Counted from the first letter of the stretch, positions 17,886 to 26,152 are shown. The stretch is DNA of 64,000 nucleotides from CAMDPA01 sp964574325 (GCA_964574325.1 CAZNMY010000017.1:14828-78827); one strand, 5' to 3'. The notes: generated from the letters alone by a model not told the origin. Translations and numbers: made by a program.

Positions 17886-18680
17886 TCAGCCGCCGTGCTT
17901 GGCGAAGAACGCCTCCACACGATCGTGGAACAGCTGCGGATGCTCCATGTAGAAGAAGTGCCCGCCCGGTAGCTTGGCGAGTTCCGCCCCGGGAATCGCT
18001 GCCGCCATCTGCTCCGACAGATGCGGCGGCGTGCAGAAGTCGGCCTCGCCCACGATCACCATGGCCGGACACGTTATGCGGCCGAGATCGTCGAGCCGGT
18101 CGTGCGCCAGGATCATATCCATCCGCTTGATCGCGATGTCCGCCTGCGATGCACCTTTCACCGCGGCGTCGACCCAGCCCTGCACTACCCCTTGATGCGT
18201 CATCTGGAACCGGGGATCGAACAGGAACAGCGCGCCCATTTCCGTCGCGGCCTTCACGCCGGCGGTCGCGATCATCTGCGCGCGCGCAGCGAACTGCCGC
18301 TGGAAGAACGGATCGACGCGCGCCCACGACGAGGCGATCGTCGCCGTCTTCACGAGACGGGGATGCTCGAGCGCCAACGCCTGCGTGATCGCGCCGCCCG
18401 TCGAAGAACCGACGACGTGCACCGGCCCGACGCCGAGCTTCTCGACGATAGCTGCGAAATCGGCGGCATGCTGCGTGATCGTCTGGCCCTTCGGCGTATG
18501 CGTCGAGCGGCCGGTGCCACGATGGTCCGGCAGGATCACCGTATGCTTCTTCGAGAACAGCTGGGTCTGCGGCCCCCATGTCGCACCGACCCCGCCCAGC
18601 CCCGCGATCAGCAGCACCGGCGTGCCGCTACCGCTCACCTCGTAGTAGATCTCGGCATCGGTCGATTGGATGGTCGGCAT
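17886..18680 (-). CDS. Alpha/beta hydrolase
   Basis: 264 residues, typical of the family. The oxyanion-hole region is LLIAGLGGVGATWGPQ (about 23-38), the strand-loop PDHRGTGRS follows, and the nucleophile elbow is GSSTGG (91-96) with Ser93. The acid is probably the Asp in GEADFCTPP (about 212), and the catalytic His lies in GGHFFYME (about 240). All triad members are present. It could be an esterase, lactonase or C-C hydrolase; the family gives no substrate. No signal peptide is seen. It is transcribed divergently from the PilZ gene. Confidence 0.85.
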   Translation of the reverse strand: MPTIQSTDAEIYYEVSGSGTPVLLIAGLGGVGATWGPQTQLFSKKHTVILPDHRGTGRSTHTPKGQTITQHAADFAAIVEKLGVGPVHVVGSSTGGAITQALALEHPRLVKTATIASSWARVDPFFQRQFAARAQMIATAGVKAATEMGALFLFDPRFQMTHQGVVQGWVDAAVKGASQADIAIKRMDMILAHDRLDDLGRITCPAMVIVGEADFCTPPHLSEQMAAAIPGAELAKLPGGHFFYMEHPQLFHDRVEAFFAKHGG

Positions 18681-19013
18681 GGCAAGCGCTCCCGGATGAA
18701 TTGGCGTCCGCCGAAGCTATGCGCTCCACAGCCCCGGACGCAATGTCTCCATGGATCGGCCTCGATGTATCGGTCTCACTGTACCCCCACGATGACGCGA
18801 TCGGTCGATTGCACGAAGCCCGCCGCCATCCGGGTCCCCAAACGGCGGCAGGATGGTTCGTAAACAGACTATTAATCTCTAAATCCCGCAGTAACCATTT
18901 TCAGCTATTCAGACATGCAGAGGACTTCACGAAGCGAACCGGGACGACGTCACCGGCCCGAAAAACTCGAGCCGGAAGACTTGGATCCGAAGACGTGAGC
19001 TGGACGACTTGGA
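18681..19013. promoter_or_regulatory. Divergent intergenic region between hydrolase and PilZ genes
   Basis: About 330 bases with no gene. It includes an unusually AT-rich patch at about 18858-18912 (aacagactattaatctctaa) in otherwise GC-rich DNA, a likely place for promoters or a regulator site. Between 18970 and 19012 the words gaagac and gacttgga recur, next to the PilZ start. Confidence 0.4.
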
Positions 19014-19589
19014 ATGAGCGATCAGATCAACTGGACCGAGCGCCGCCAGTTCGGCCGCCGCCCACTGAACGCAGAGGCCGTAGCCGAGCTGCCCGGTGCG
19101 GTCGAGATACCCTGCATCATCGAGAACCTCTCGGAAGGCGGAGCCTTGCTGTCATTCCCGACCGGGGTTGCACCGATCAACCTGTTCGATCTCTCGCTCG
19201 AGAATGTTCCCTTCAGGCTCCGGTGCGAAATGCGCTATCAGGTCGGAATACGCTTCGGCGTCCGCTTCATGCGCGTCGATCAGGGCGAAGCACTCGTCCG
19301 CCATTTCTTCCCGGCAACCGCCTCGCCGACCAGCACACCCCAGCAGAAGTGCAAAACCGTCGATCACGCCGCTGCAAGGACGACGAGCGTCCGCCAACTC
19401 CGCCGATCCATGCTGCCCCACATCCTGCCCGAACCGACACCAGCCGTGGCGCCACAGGCCGCACCAGTCTCGTCTAAAGCCGTAGCCGCCCCGGTCCCTG
19501 CCGCACCAAAGCGCGCCGCGTCGGCAGTTCAGAGTGCGCCGCAACCGCCTCCCTCGAACCGCCCCTCGCGGATCGTCGTCAAGCGCTGA
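19014..19589 (+). CDS. PilZ-domain protein
   Basis: 191 residues. The first 100 form a PilZ domain: ERRQFGRRP (about 9-17) supplies the Arg-rich RxxxR motif that wraps cyclic di-GMP, and IENLSEGGALLSF (about 36-48) is the second binding motif (D/N-x-S-x-x-G). Both are intact, so c-di-GMP binding is likely. The last 80 residues are low complexity, rich in Ala, Pro and Ser with a basic end (SRIVVKR), and are probably disordered. No enzyme domain is attached, so it would act as a c-di-GMP receptor on an unknown partner. Confidence 0.8.
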   Translation: MSDQINWTERRQFGRRPLNAEAVAELPGAVEIPCIIENLSEGGALLSFPTGVAPINLFDLSLENVPFRLRCEMRYQVGIRFGVRFMRVDQGEALVRHFFPATASPTSTPQQKCKTVDHAAARTTSVRQLRRSMLPHILPEPTPAVAPQAAPVSSKAVAAPVPAAPKRAASAVQSAPQPPPSNRPSRIVVKR

Positions 19590-19616
19590 ACGCCGGCGGA
19601 ACACGACAGCCTCGTC

Positions 19617-20693
19617 TCACGGAAACAACTCGCTGCGCACTGCCTGCCAGCGCGACATCTGCTCCTCCGCCTCTTCCGGCGTGAAATAGACCCCGCGGAA
19701 CTTGCCGCTGTCTGGCATCAGAGCTGGATCTTTCGCCGCAACGTCGGGCCGCGCCGGCAGACTGTCCGCTTCGCGGAATATCTCCTGCCCTGCCGGCGAC
19801 AACAGGAACTCCACGAACAGCCGCGCGGCATTGGGATGCGGCGACTGTCGCGTGATGGCGACTGCCGTCACGCTCCCGGTCAGCGGCTCCAGCGGCAGCC
19901 ACGCGACCGGCGCGCCCCTGCCATGGCTGACCGCGACCTGATGATGGAATACCTGCAATCCCAGGTCGAACTGCCCGGCGATGACCTTGTCGACGATCTG
20001 TCGCGAGGACAGGTCTTCGCTCACGACGTGCTGTCGGCCGAGCCGGGCAAGGAAAGCACGGCCCTGCTCCTCCCCCCGCGCCTTCAGAACCGTGCCGATG
20101 AAGCCGGCCCCCGACGACAGCGTCGAATGGCTGCTCCACACCATCCGGCCGACCCATTCCGGTCGCAGCAGGTCGTCGAGCGAACGCGGCCGTCGCTCCG
20201 GCGGCACCGTCTCCGTATTCACGGCGACGGCGTTGAAATAGAGATTGGTGGCAACCCAGTAGCCCTGGCTGTCGACCCGCTCGGGCGGCAGCCCGCGGCC
20301 CGCCACCGCTGCGATCGGCGCGAGCAGCCCGGCACGCTTCAAGTGAGGAATGGCACTGCGTCCATCGACGACATCGACGCCGCCTTGTCGCGTGCGCGCC
20401 GCCTGAACCAGTCGATCTCCGACCGTCCGCGGCGTCACGCGCGACACCGAAACCTCGATACCGTAGGCGCTCTTGAAGGCCCCGGCGAGCGGGAGCGCGA
20501 GTTCGCCCATGATCTGCGACGTCAGCCAGACCACGCGGCCTTCCTTCCGCGCCGCCTCGATGACGGACTGATCGACGGCCAACGCGGGATGAACCACCCC
20601 ACCTCCCGCAGCGCCCGCGATTGCCGAAACCACGGCAACCCGGGCCCGCGAGAGCAGCGTGCGCACCCCGCGAGATCCCACGTCGGCGCTCAC
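19617..20693 (-). CDS. Periplasmic ABC-type substrate-binding protein (AfuA/extracellular family 1 or 6-like)
   Basis: 358 residues. No ATG fits; I start at the GTG at 20693, which overlaps the stop of the upstream hydratase gene as GTGA. A hydrophobic signal lies at about 17-38 (VAVVSAIAGAAGGGVVHPAL). The mature part begins VIEAARKEGRVVWLTS, as in iron- or phosphonate-type binding proteins, and contains YWVATNLYFNAVAVNTE, the hinge strand of this fold, and LLSPAGQEIF near the end. No permease or ATPase gene is adjacent. Coupling to a CoA-hydratase/lyase suggests the ligand is a catabolic substrate rather than iron. The exact start could also be a GTG 4 or 9 codons later. Confidence 0.75.
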   Translation of the reverse strand: MSADVGSRGVRTLLSRARVAVVSAIAGAAGGGVVHPALAVDQSVIEAARKEGRVVWLTSQIMGELALPLAGAFKSAYGIEVSVSRVTPRTVGDRLVQAARTRQGGVDVVDGRSAIPHLKRAGLLAPIAAVAGRGLPPERVDSQGYWVATNLYFNAVAVNTETVPPERRPRSLDDLLRPEWVGRMVWSSHSTLSSGAGFIGTVLKARGEEQGRAFLARLGRQHVVSEDLSSRQIVDKVIAGQFDLGLQVFHHQVAVSHGRGAPVAWLPLEPLTGSVTAVAITRQSPHPNAARLFVEFLLSPAGQEIFREADSLPARPDVAAKDPALMPDSGKFRGVYFTPEEAEEQMSRWQAVRSELFP

Positions 20694-21514
20694 CGCTTGA
20701 AGTTCCCCAATCCCGGCTTGAACGATTTCTCGTCCAGGAACTGCTTCATCGCCTTTTCGCGGCCCTGCTCGGGATCGCCGGTCTTCAGCGAATCGCTCTT
20801 GGCGTTCAGATAGTCCGCCGCCTGATCGACCGACATACCCCGGCACGAGCGTATCGCGTCCCGCGTGAAACGATAGGCGATCGGGCTCTTTTCCTTCAGC
20901 GCGAGCGCGAGCTTCATCGTGGTTGCGCGCAACTCGGCCAGCGGCACCGAGCGGTTGACGAACTTGATCTCGGCGGCCTGCTTGCCCGTGAACGTCTCCC
21001 CCGTCAGCGAGAACCACATCGCATCGCGGAAGCCGAGCACGTTGACGACGTTCCAGGACACGATGCCGCCTGGGATGATGCCCCAGTTGACTTCCGACAG
21101 CCCGAACACCGCCTCGTCCGCCGCAATCGCGAGATCGCATGCCGAAACCTGGGTGAACGCGCCGCCGAAGCAGTAGCCGTTGATCATCGCGATCGTCGGT
21201 TTGGGGAACTTGGACAGCTTCTCCCAACGCCAGCCGTTCGAGGCGCGCCGGTTCTTGAGCCGGGCCTTGGGGTCCTTGTCGCTCGCGCGGAAATACTCCT
21301 TGATGTCCTGACCTGCGCAGAACGCGGTGCCGGCGCCGGTCAGCACCACCACCTTCGTTTCGTCGTCCATGATGCAGTCGTCGAGCGCATCGTTCATGTC
21401 GAAGTGCAACTGCGGGCTCATCGCGTTGCGCTTCTCCGGCCGGTTCATGACGACGAACGTCACCCCGTTCTCATGTTCGAGCTTCACGGTCTGGTAGGTG
21501 CCGAGCTTGCCCAT
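20690..21514 (-). CDS. Crotonase-fold enzyme close to p-hydroxycinnamoyl-CoA hydratase/lyase
   Basis: 274 residues from the ATG at 21514, behind AAGGAGGG. It follows feruloyl/p-coumaroyl-CoA hydratase-lyase along its length: MNRPEKRNAMSP (23-34), TGAGTAFCAGQDIKEYF (59-75), MINGYCFGGAF (110-120), FGLSEVNWGI (137-146) with the catalytic Glu141, and MKQFLDEKSFKPGL near the end. In HCHL the reaction hydrates the acyl-CoA double bond and then cleaves off acetyl-CoA, giving an aldehyde such as vanillin. From memory, two HCHL residues differ here: Ser123 corresponds to Thr121, and Tyr239 (phenol contact) to Asn237. Substrate may therefore differ. The gene is coupled to a binding-protein gene. Confidence 0.8.
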   Translation of the reverse strand: MGKLGTYQTVKLEHENGVTFVVMNRPEKRNAMSPQLHFDMNDALDDCIMDDETKVVVLTGAGTAFCAGQDIKEYFRASDKDPKARLKNRRASNGWRWEKLSKFPKPTIAMINGYCFGGAFTQVSACDLAIAADEAVFGLSEVNWGIIPGGIVSWNVVNVLGFRDAMWFSLTGETFTGKQAAEIKFVNRSVPLAELRATTMKLALALKEKSPIAYRFTRDAIRSCRGMSVDQAADYLNAKSDSLKTGDPEQGREKAMKQFLDEKSFKPGLGNFKR

Positions 21515-21638
21515 CGTGCATCCCTCCTTTGGCAGCCGTTCGCCCGGCTCTCTGCGTGCTGGTTGCAGCCAGATCGGCGGCGGCGATGCCGGCATTGTGG
21601 AGCCCAACAGATCGGATCGGCAAGCCCCTCCTGCGCCA

Positions 21639-22712
21639 CTACCCTCGACGAGCCCGGCGCGTCGGCTTCACCATCTCGCTGCCGTCCGGGCGGGTGACAC
21701 CAGCAACCTCGAGACACGCGCCGCCGTGTTCCGGCGACACCGCCGGCACCGCCGCCGAGGAACGCGACCGCCCGTCGGCGATCGCCAGCCGCTGCGTCAG
21801 GAAGTCCAGCAGCAACCTCGTCTTCGCCGGCATCCTCTGCGTCAGCGGAAACAGCGCCTGGATCTGCAGCTCCGAGTGCACCTCGTCCTCGAACAAAGAT
21901 ATCAGCCGTCCAGCCGCGACATCCGCCTTGACGGCGAAATCCGGCAGGCGAGCGATCCCGAGCCCCCGTAGCACCGCATCACGGACCACCAGCCAGTTGT
22001 TCGATTTCAGGACGGGGTCTTCGATCCGCAGCACCTTGTCCTGCCGGTCACAGACGAAATTCCACGTGTCCGAGAACGTCGAGTAGGTGCAATAGAGCAG
22101 CAACTCCCGATTGCGTAGCTCGTCGAGCCCCGCCGGCATCCCCGCGCGCGCCAGATAGGCCGGCGAAACGACCAGCATGTGCCGGACCCGGCCGAGAATG
22201 CGCCGCCCGATGCTCACATGCCCCGGCCCCGTCTCCCGCGGCGTCTTCATGCGGATGGCGACGTCGACCTGCAGCTCCATCGGATTGATCGGCATCGAGC
22301 TCATCTCGAGCTCGATCCGGATCTGTCCATACTCTGCCATGAACTCGACGAGTGCCGCTGCGATCAACGCCTGGCCCACCGCCATCGTGCAATGCACCCG
22401 GAGCTTGCCCCGCAATTCGTCGTTGAAGCTGAGTGCCGTCGCGCGAGCGCCCTCGAGCTCAGCGAGGCCCCGCACACAGCGCTCGTAGAACTCGCGGCCG
22501 GCGTCCGTCAGGAACAGGTTGTGCGTTGTGCGGTGCAGCAATGCGACGCCGAGCTCGGCTTCCAGACGCGCGATCTGCTTGCTCACGGAAGGCGCGGTGA
22601 GACCCAGCGCCCGCCCGGCTGCTGCAAATCCGTTCAGATCCACGACGCGAACGAACACGGCAATGTCACGCAGATAGCTCACACGAGCATCCTGTTTTCC
22701 CACCCTGGCCAC
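21639..22712 (-). CDS. LysR-family transcriptional regulator
   Basis: 357 residues. The winged helix-turn-helix is at about 15-75 (DLNGFAAAGRALGLTAPSVS, then KQIARLEAELGVALLHRTTH), followed by the linker helix and a LysR substrate domain from about 105 to 315. The C-terminus has about 45 extra residues rich in Arg and Ser that are unusual for the family. It lies 125 bases upstream of the hydratase/lyase on the same strand and is divergent from the Rieske-amidohydrolase genes, so it probably controls one or both sets in response to an aromatic or acid ligand. A further upstream start is not needed; the HTH begins close to this ATG. Confidence 0.85.
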   Translation of the reverse strand: MARVGKQDARVSYLRDIAVFVRVVDLNGFAAAGRALGLTAPSVSKQIARLEAELGVALLHRTTHNLFLTDAGREFYERCVRGLAELEGARATALSFNDELRGKLRVHCTMAVGQALIAAALVEFMAEYGQIRIELEMSSMPINPMELQVDVAIRMKTPRETGPGHVSIGRRILGRVRHMLVVSPAYLARAGMPAGLDELRNRELLLYCTYSTFSDTWNFVCDRQDKVLRIEDPVLKSNNWLVVRDAVLRGLGIARLPDFAVKADVAAGRLISLFEDEVHSELQIQALFPLTQRMPAKTRLLLDFLTQRLAIADGRSRSSAAVPAVSPEHGGACLEVAGVTRPDGSEMVKPTRRARRG

Positions 22713-23015
22713 ACGAGCGTAGCGGTCATCATACGCCCTCCACCCGGCATGTCACGGGGGAACGACAGTGTTTCCGACGTTCGAGGTTCACATTACGTGC
22801 AATAGGTCAGAGTTTGCACACCCACCCGTCCCGGATCGCGCTCCCGCCTCGAATGAGGAGTTGCACCGGGACTGTCCAGAGTGACTTGCATAGTAACTGG
22901 CAGAGTAACTGGCAGAGAAACTGGCACAGCGATCGGCGCAGCCGCACCGGCTCATCGACATGGCCGGTTCTGCAGCCCGTCCGACATCGTTGTTTCCAAA
23001 AGGAGGACCAAGAGC
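22713..23015. promoter_or_regulatory. Divergent control region, LysR / Rieske genes
   Basis: 303 bases between divergent genes. It should hold the LysR promoter and operator and the promoter of the Rieske operon. A 12-base tandem array occupies 22880-22927. AAAGGAGGA at 22998-23006 is the ribosome site of the Rieske gene. I could not single out one T-N11-A operator with confidence. Confidence 0.5.
22880..22927 (+). repeat. Four 12-bp tandem units upstream of the Rieske gene
   Basis: The units are AGTGACTTGCAT, AGTAACTGGCAG, AGTAACTGGCAG and AGAAACTGGCAC, perfectly contiguous. The two central copies are identical. They lie 88 to 136 bases before the Rieske start codon in the divergent region and may be repeated binding sites or a simple slippage product. 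Confidence 0.8.
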
Positions 23016-23381
23016 ATGGCAGAGCAATTCGTTTGCAAGGCCGCGGAGTTCAAAGAGGGTGAACGCCGCATCGTGCGCGTCGGGAGCCACGAGATCGGCG
23101 TGTTCAACCACAAGGGCGATATCTTCGCCTACTCGAACTATTGCCTTCACCAGGGCGGCCCCGCCTGCGAAGGGCTCACCATCGCCAAGGTCGAAGAGCA
23201 CCTCAATCCGGACATGACGTCGAAGGGGCTCTTCTTCTCGGAGAAGGACATGAATTTCGTGTGCCCGTGGCACGGAATGGAATATGATATGAAAACCGGG
23301 GAGTGCATCTCCAATCGGAAGATGAAGCTCAAGAAGTACAAAGTCATCACGAAAGGTGACGATCTCTATGTCGCGGTCTGA
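23016..23381 (+). CDS. Stand-alone Rieske [2Fe-2S] protein
   Basis: 121 residues from ATG 23016 with AGGAGGA upstream. The cluster ligands are CLHQGG (Cys43, His45) and CPWHGMEYD (Cys83, His86), so both halves of the Rieske motif are intact. The spacing between them (40 residues) is longer than in most soluble Rieske ferredoxins (about 18-20). No catalytic iron domain follows, so it is an electron carrier or an accessory subunit, not an oxygenase by itself. The gene overlaps the next by 14 bases, and an amidohydrolase follows. The three genes look like one operon. Confidence 0.88.
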   Translation: MAEQFVCKAAEFKEGERRIVRVGSHEIGVFNHKGDIFAYSNYCLHQGGPACEGLTIAKVEEHLNPDMTSKGLFFSEKDMNFVCPWHGMEYDMKTGECISNRKMKLKKYKVITKGDDLYVAV

Positions 23382-23820
23382 GAGCGCCGGTATCAAGAAG
23401 CCGAAGGCGGCGAAGGCCAAGCAGGCACCGGCCTCGCGCAAGAAGACCGCTGAAGCGACGGTCGGCGAGCAGGCGACCGTCAGGGTCATTCCGGCCCCGG
23501 CACCGGCCGTACCGATGCTGAACTTGAGCGCGTCGGAAAAGGCAAAATCTGCGCGCGGCATCGAACTCGCGGCAGAGATCGAGAAGGCACTCGCGGCCGG
23601 TGAGCGCGAAATCGCACTCGACCCGGCGGCGGTGCAGGCGCTGATGGCGGCCATGTGCCGGGTTTACTCACGGCATGTGGAACTCGGCGAGCGCTACGAC
23701 GCCTTCGCATACTCGACCGTGACGCCGACGGATGTGATGGTGACTGCGAGCGGCCTCCTGAAGGCGGCCAATCTGGCCGTATTCGAACTCGGTATGTGGC
23801 AGAGCTGGACCGGAAAATAG
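23368..23820 (+). CDS. Small helical protein of unknown function, in the Rieske operon
   Basis: About 150 residues from the ATG at 23368, overlapping the Rieske stop by 14 bases; GGTGA precedes it. The N-terminal 50 residues are basic and rich in Lys, Ala and Pro (KKPKAAKAKQAPASRKKTAE) and probably disordered. The C-terminal 95 residues are helical with AVQALMAAMCRVYSRHVELG and end in FELGMWQSWTGK. I do not know the family. Position between a Rieske protein and an amidohydrolase suggests it is a structural partner of one of them. Confidence 0.7.
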   Translation: MSRSESAGIKKPKAAKAKQAPASRKKTAEATVGEQATVRVIPAPAPAVPMLNLSASEKAKSARGIELAAEIEKALAAGEREIALDPAAVQALMAAMCRVYSRHVELGERYDAFAYSTVTPTDVMVTASGLLKAANLAVFELGMWQSWTGK

Positions 23821-23900
23821 ACTGATCGCCGATCGAGGTCCTGCGCGAGGCCACCGAGCGCAGGCTGAACAGTACATTCCCAGCCCAAGGGAGAAGACCG

Positions 23901-25145
23901 ATGGATTTGATTGCAGATCGCGGACGGCGTGTAACCGTCGAAGAACTGAATACCACGAAGCTCCTGGCCCATGCCGCCGAGCAGGCCAAGCAGCGCAAGC
24001 TCGAGGACGTGCTGATCGTCGATGTCGACGCTCACCACTACGAAAGCGAGCACATGAGCGAAATTCTCCCGTTCATGGAGAACGATGTTCTGAAGCAACT
24101 CGCCATTTCAGCTCGCGCCAAGGGCGGTCGCGGAAACGCGACCGGCACCAGCAGCGTCGGCTACCAGGACATGGGCGGCCGCGTCACGCGCTACCCGTTG
24201 CGCTCGACGGAGAAAACTCCAGGCAAGGACCACCGTGACGTACAGATCGGCCATCGCTGGATGGACGCGATGAGCGTCGACTACTCCTGCCTGTTCCCGA
24301 CGGGCATGCTTTCGATCGGCCTGCATCCGCAGAAGGAGATGGAGATCGAGCTGTGCTGGGCCTACAATCGCTGGCTCACCGAAAAGGTGATGCCGGAATC
24401 CGGCGGCCGCTTTTTCTCGATGCTCTGCCTGCCCTTCTCCGATCCCGATGCGACCTATCGCCAAGTCATGGAGTTCGGCAAGCGCAAGGGCGTCGGCGGG
24501 TTCATGGTCACGACGGTGCGCCCGAAGACCGGCGTCTATGACAACGCCTACATGAAGACCTATCGCGCGATCGAGGAGATGGGCCTCGTCCTGTCGTTCC
24601 ACTCCGGTCCGGCCTGGGGCGAGTCGACGTTCCAGAGCTGCAACCGCTTCTTCTCCGCACACGTCCTCGGCTTCAGCTGGTACAACATCCTGCACTGCAC
24701 CAACTGGGTCGTGAACGGCATGGGCGAGCGTTTCCCCAAGCTGCCGGTCGTCTGGATCGAAGCGGGTCTGTCGTGGATCCCGTTCCTGATGCAGCGCCTC
24801 GACCACGAGTACATGCTGCGCCCGTCGGAAGCGCCGCTGCTGAAGAAGATGCCGTCGGACTACATGCGCGATATGTACTACTCGACGCAGCCGATGGAGA
24901 TCACGGACGAGGAGGCGCTGCAGTGCACCTTCCGCATGATGAATGCGGAGACGCAGCTGCTGTACGCTTCCGACTACCCGCACTGGGACTTCGACGCACC
25001 GGTCACCATCTGGGATCGTCCCTGGCTTTCGGAAAAGGCCAAGCACAACATCCTCGGCGGCACCGCGGCGCGCCTGTTCAAGCTGCCCCCGCGCAACGAA
25101 GCCCAGAAGAAGAACCTGCAGCGCTTCGGCAACCTCACGGCCTGA
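23901..25145 (+). CDS. Amidohydrolase-family (ACMSD-like) metal enzyme
   Basis: 414 residues, AAGGGAGAAG before the ATG. It belongs to the amidohydrolase_2 group: VDVDAHHYE (about 41-49) in place of the usual D-x-H-x-H start, LSFHSGPAWGE (about 231-241) with a metal His, VVWIEAGLSWIPF (about 283-295), and LLYASDYPHWDFD (about 352-364) with the late catalytic Asp. Members are decarboxylases or hydrolases of aromatic and cyclic acids. The first metal motif is DAHHY instead of HxH, so metal binding may differ. It is the last gene of the Rieske operon and ends at a strong terminator (25187-25218). Confidence 0.8.
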   Translation: MDLIADRGRRVTVEELNTTKLLAHAAEQAKQRKLEDVLIVDVDAHHYESEHMSEILPFMENDVLKQLAISARAKGGRGNATGTSSVGYQDMGGRVTRYPLRSTEKTPGKDHRDVQIGHRWMDAMSVDYSCLFPTGMLSIGLHPQKEMEIELCWAYNRWLTEKVMPESGGRFFSMLCLPFSDPDATYRQVMEFGKRKGVGGFMVTTVRPKTGVYDNAYMKTYRAIEEMGLVLSFHSGPAWGESTFQSCNRFFSAHVLGFSWYNILHCTNWVVNGMGERFPKLPVVWIEAGLSWIPFLMQRLDHEYMLRPSEAPLLKKMPSDYMRDMYYSTQPMEITDEEALQCTFRMMNAETQLLYASDYPHWDFDAPVTIWDRPWLSEKAKHNILGGTAARLFKLPPRNEAQKKNLQRFGNLTA

Positions 25146-25186
25146 AGCCCGCAGCGCGCAAGCGCTCAGAAGACCGAGACGACACG

Positions 25187-25218
25187 CCCCTCGTCACCAT
25201 CCGGTGGCGAGGGGTTTT
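25187..25218 (+). terminator. Rho-independent terminator of the Rieske-amidohydrolase operon
   Basis: CCCCTCGTCACC (25187-25198) pairs with GGTGGCGAGGGG (25203-25214), a 12 bp stem with one T-G wobble and a four-base loop, followed by TTTT. It starts about 40 bases after the amidohydrolase stop. Confidence 0.85.
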
Positions 25219-25235
25219 CGTCATGAACGCTCGAA

Positions 25236-25982
25236 CTACGCCCGATGCGCGTGCAGGAACTTGCGCAGGTGATCTACCGCGAGCGCTATACGCTCCTTGG
25301 GCTGCTTCCAAGGGTACATCGTGATCTCGGCGTTCGGCGCCAGGGCGGCGGACTCGAGCGCTGCAGCCAGTGGGTGCGATGGAATGTTGTCGGGCATCAC
25401 GAGTATGGGCGTCTTGCAGGCGCGCACGAAATCGCGTGACACCGTGATCACGAAATCAGGATTGTCGGCATACATGGCATTCACGTAGCGCACGACCGTA
25501 TCCATCGTGACGCCCGGGCGTTTGACGATCTCCGGTGCCCAGTTCTTCATGCTGTGCTCGATATGGACACCGGGCATTTCCGGCCGGTGGCCGACCGGCT
25601 GCGCCAGTACCGCGGCTGCGATCCGGTCCGGCACCCGCTTCAGCAGGTTCCACGCGAAAGGACCGCCGATGCAGAAGCCCAGCACCATGAACTTCTCGAT
25701 ACCGAGATGATCCATCAGCCCGATCTGGTCGTCGGTATGGCTGTCCCACGGCCGCTCGATGTCGATCGGTCCGGTCGACTGGCCCGTGGTCGCATTGCGA
25801 AGGTCAGCGGCGATGCAGCGGAACTCGCCCTTGAACACCTCCATGGGGTTGAAAGGTGACGTGCTCGTCAGGTTGGAAATGGACGAATTCAAGCCGCCGC
25901 CGGGAATCACGAGCAGGGGAAATCCCGAGCCGCCGGTATCCTCGTAGCGAATGCGGACGTCACCCTTTTCGTAGAATGCCAT
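25236..25982 (-). CDS. Alpha/beta hydrolase with a cysteine in the nucleophile elbow
   Basis: 248 residues from the ATG at 25982 with GAGGAGG upstream. It starts MAFYEKGDVRIRYED and has the oxyanion loop LLVIPGGGLNSSIS. The nucleophile elbow reads GFCIGG (about 112-117), so Cys stands where most family members have Ser, as in dienelactone hydrolase (GxCxGG). The segment ILVMPDNIPSHP (about 198-209) carries the acid and a His. With a Cys nucleophile, action on a lactone or thioester is possible. It lies between the amidohydrolase operon and the aldehyde dehydrogenase in a region of aromatic-type catabolic genes. Substrate unknown. Confidence 0.78.
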   Translation of the reverse strand: MAFYEKGDVRIRYEDTGGSGFPLLVIPGGGLNSSISNLTSTSPFNPMEVFKGEFRCIAADLRNATTGQSTGPIDIERPWDSHTDDQIGLMDHLGIEKFMVLGFCIGGPFAWNLLKRVPDRIAAAVLAQPVGHRPEMPGVHIEHSMKNWAPEIVKRPGVTMDTVVRYVNAMYADNPDFVITVSRDFVRACKTPILVMPDNIPSHPLAAALESAALAPNAEITMYPWKQPKERIALAVDHLRKFLHAHRA

Positions 25983-26152
25983 GACGGCGCCTCCTCGTTG
26001 TTCAGGCAAGCGCAACGCTGGCCGAGCACTCTGGCCAAGGCTTCTGGCCAGCTTTCAGGCCAAGCTTTCAGGCCAAACCCATTGTGACGCAATCCGGTCG
26101 GCACAAAGGGGGCGGCGTCGCGCTGCGATGCCGTCCCCTCATGCACCACCGA

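Noticed and set aside
22880..22927. CRISPR array
   Set aside because: Units are contiguous 12-mers without spacers, and there are no cas genes.
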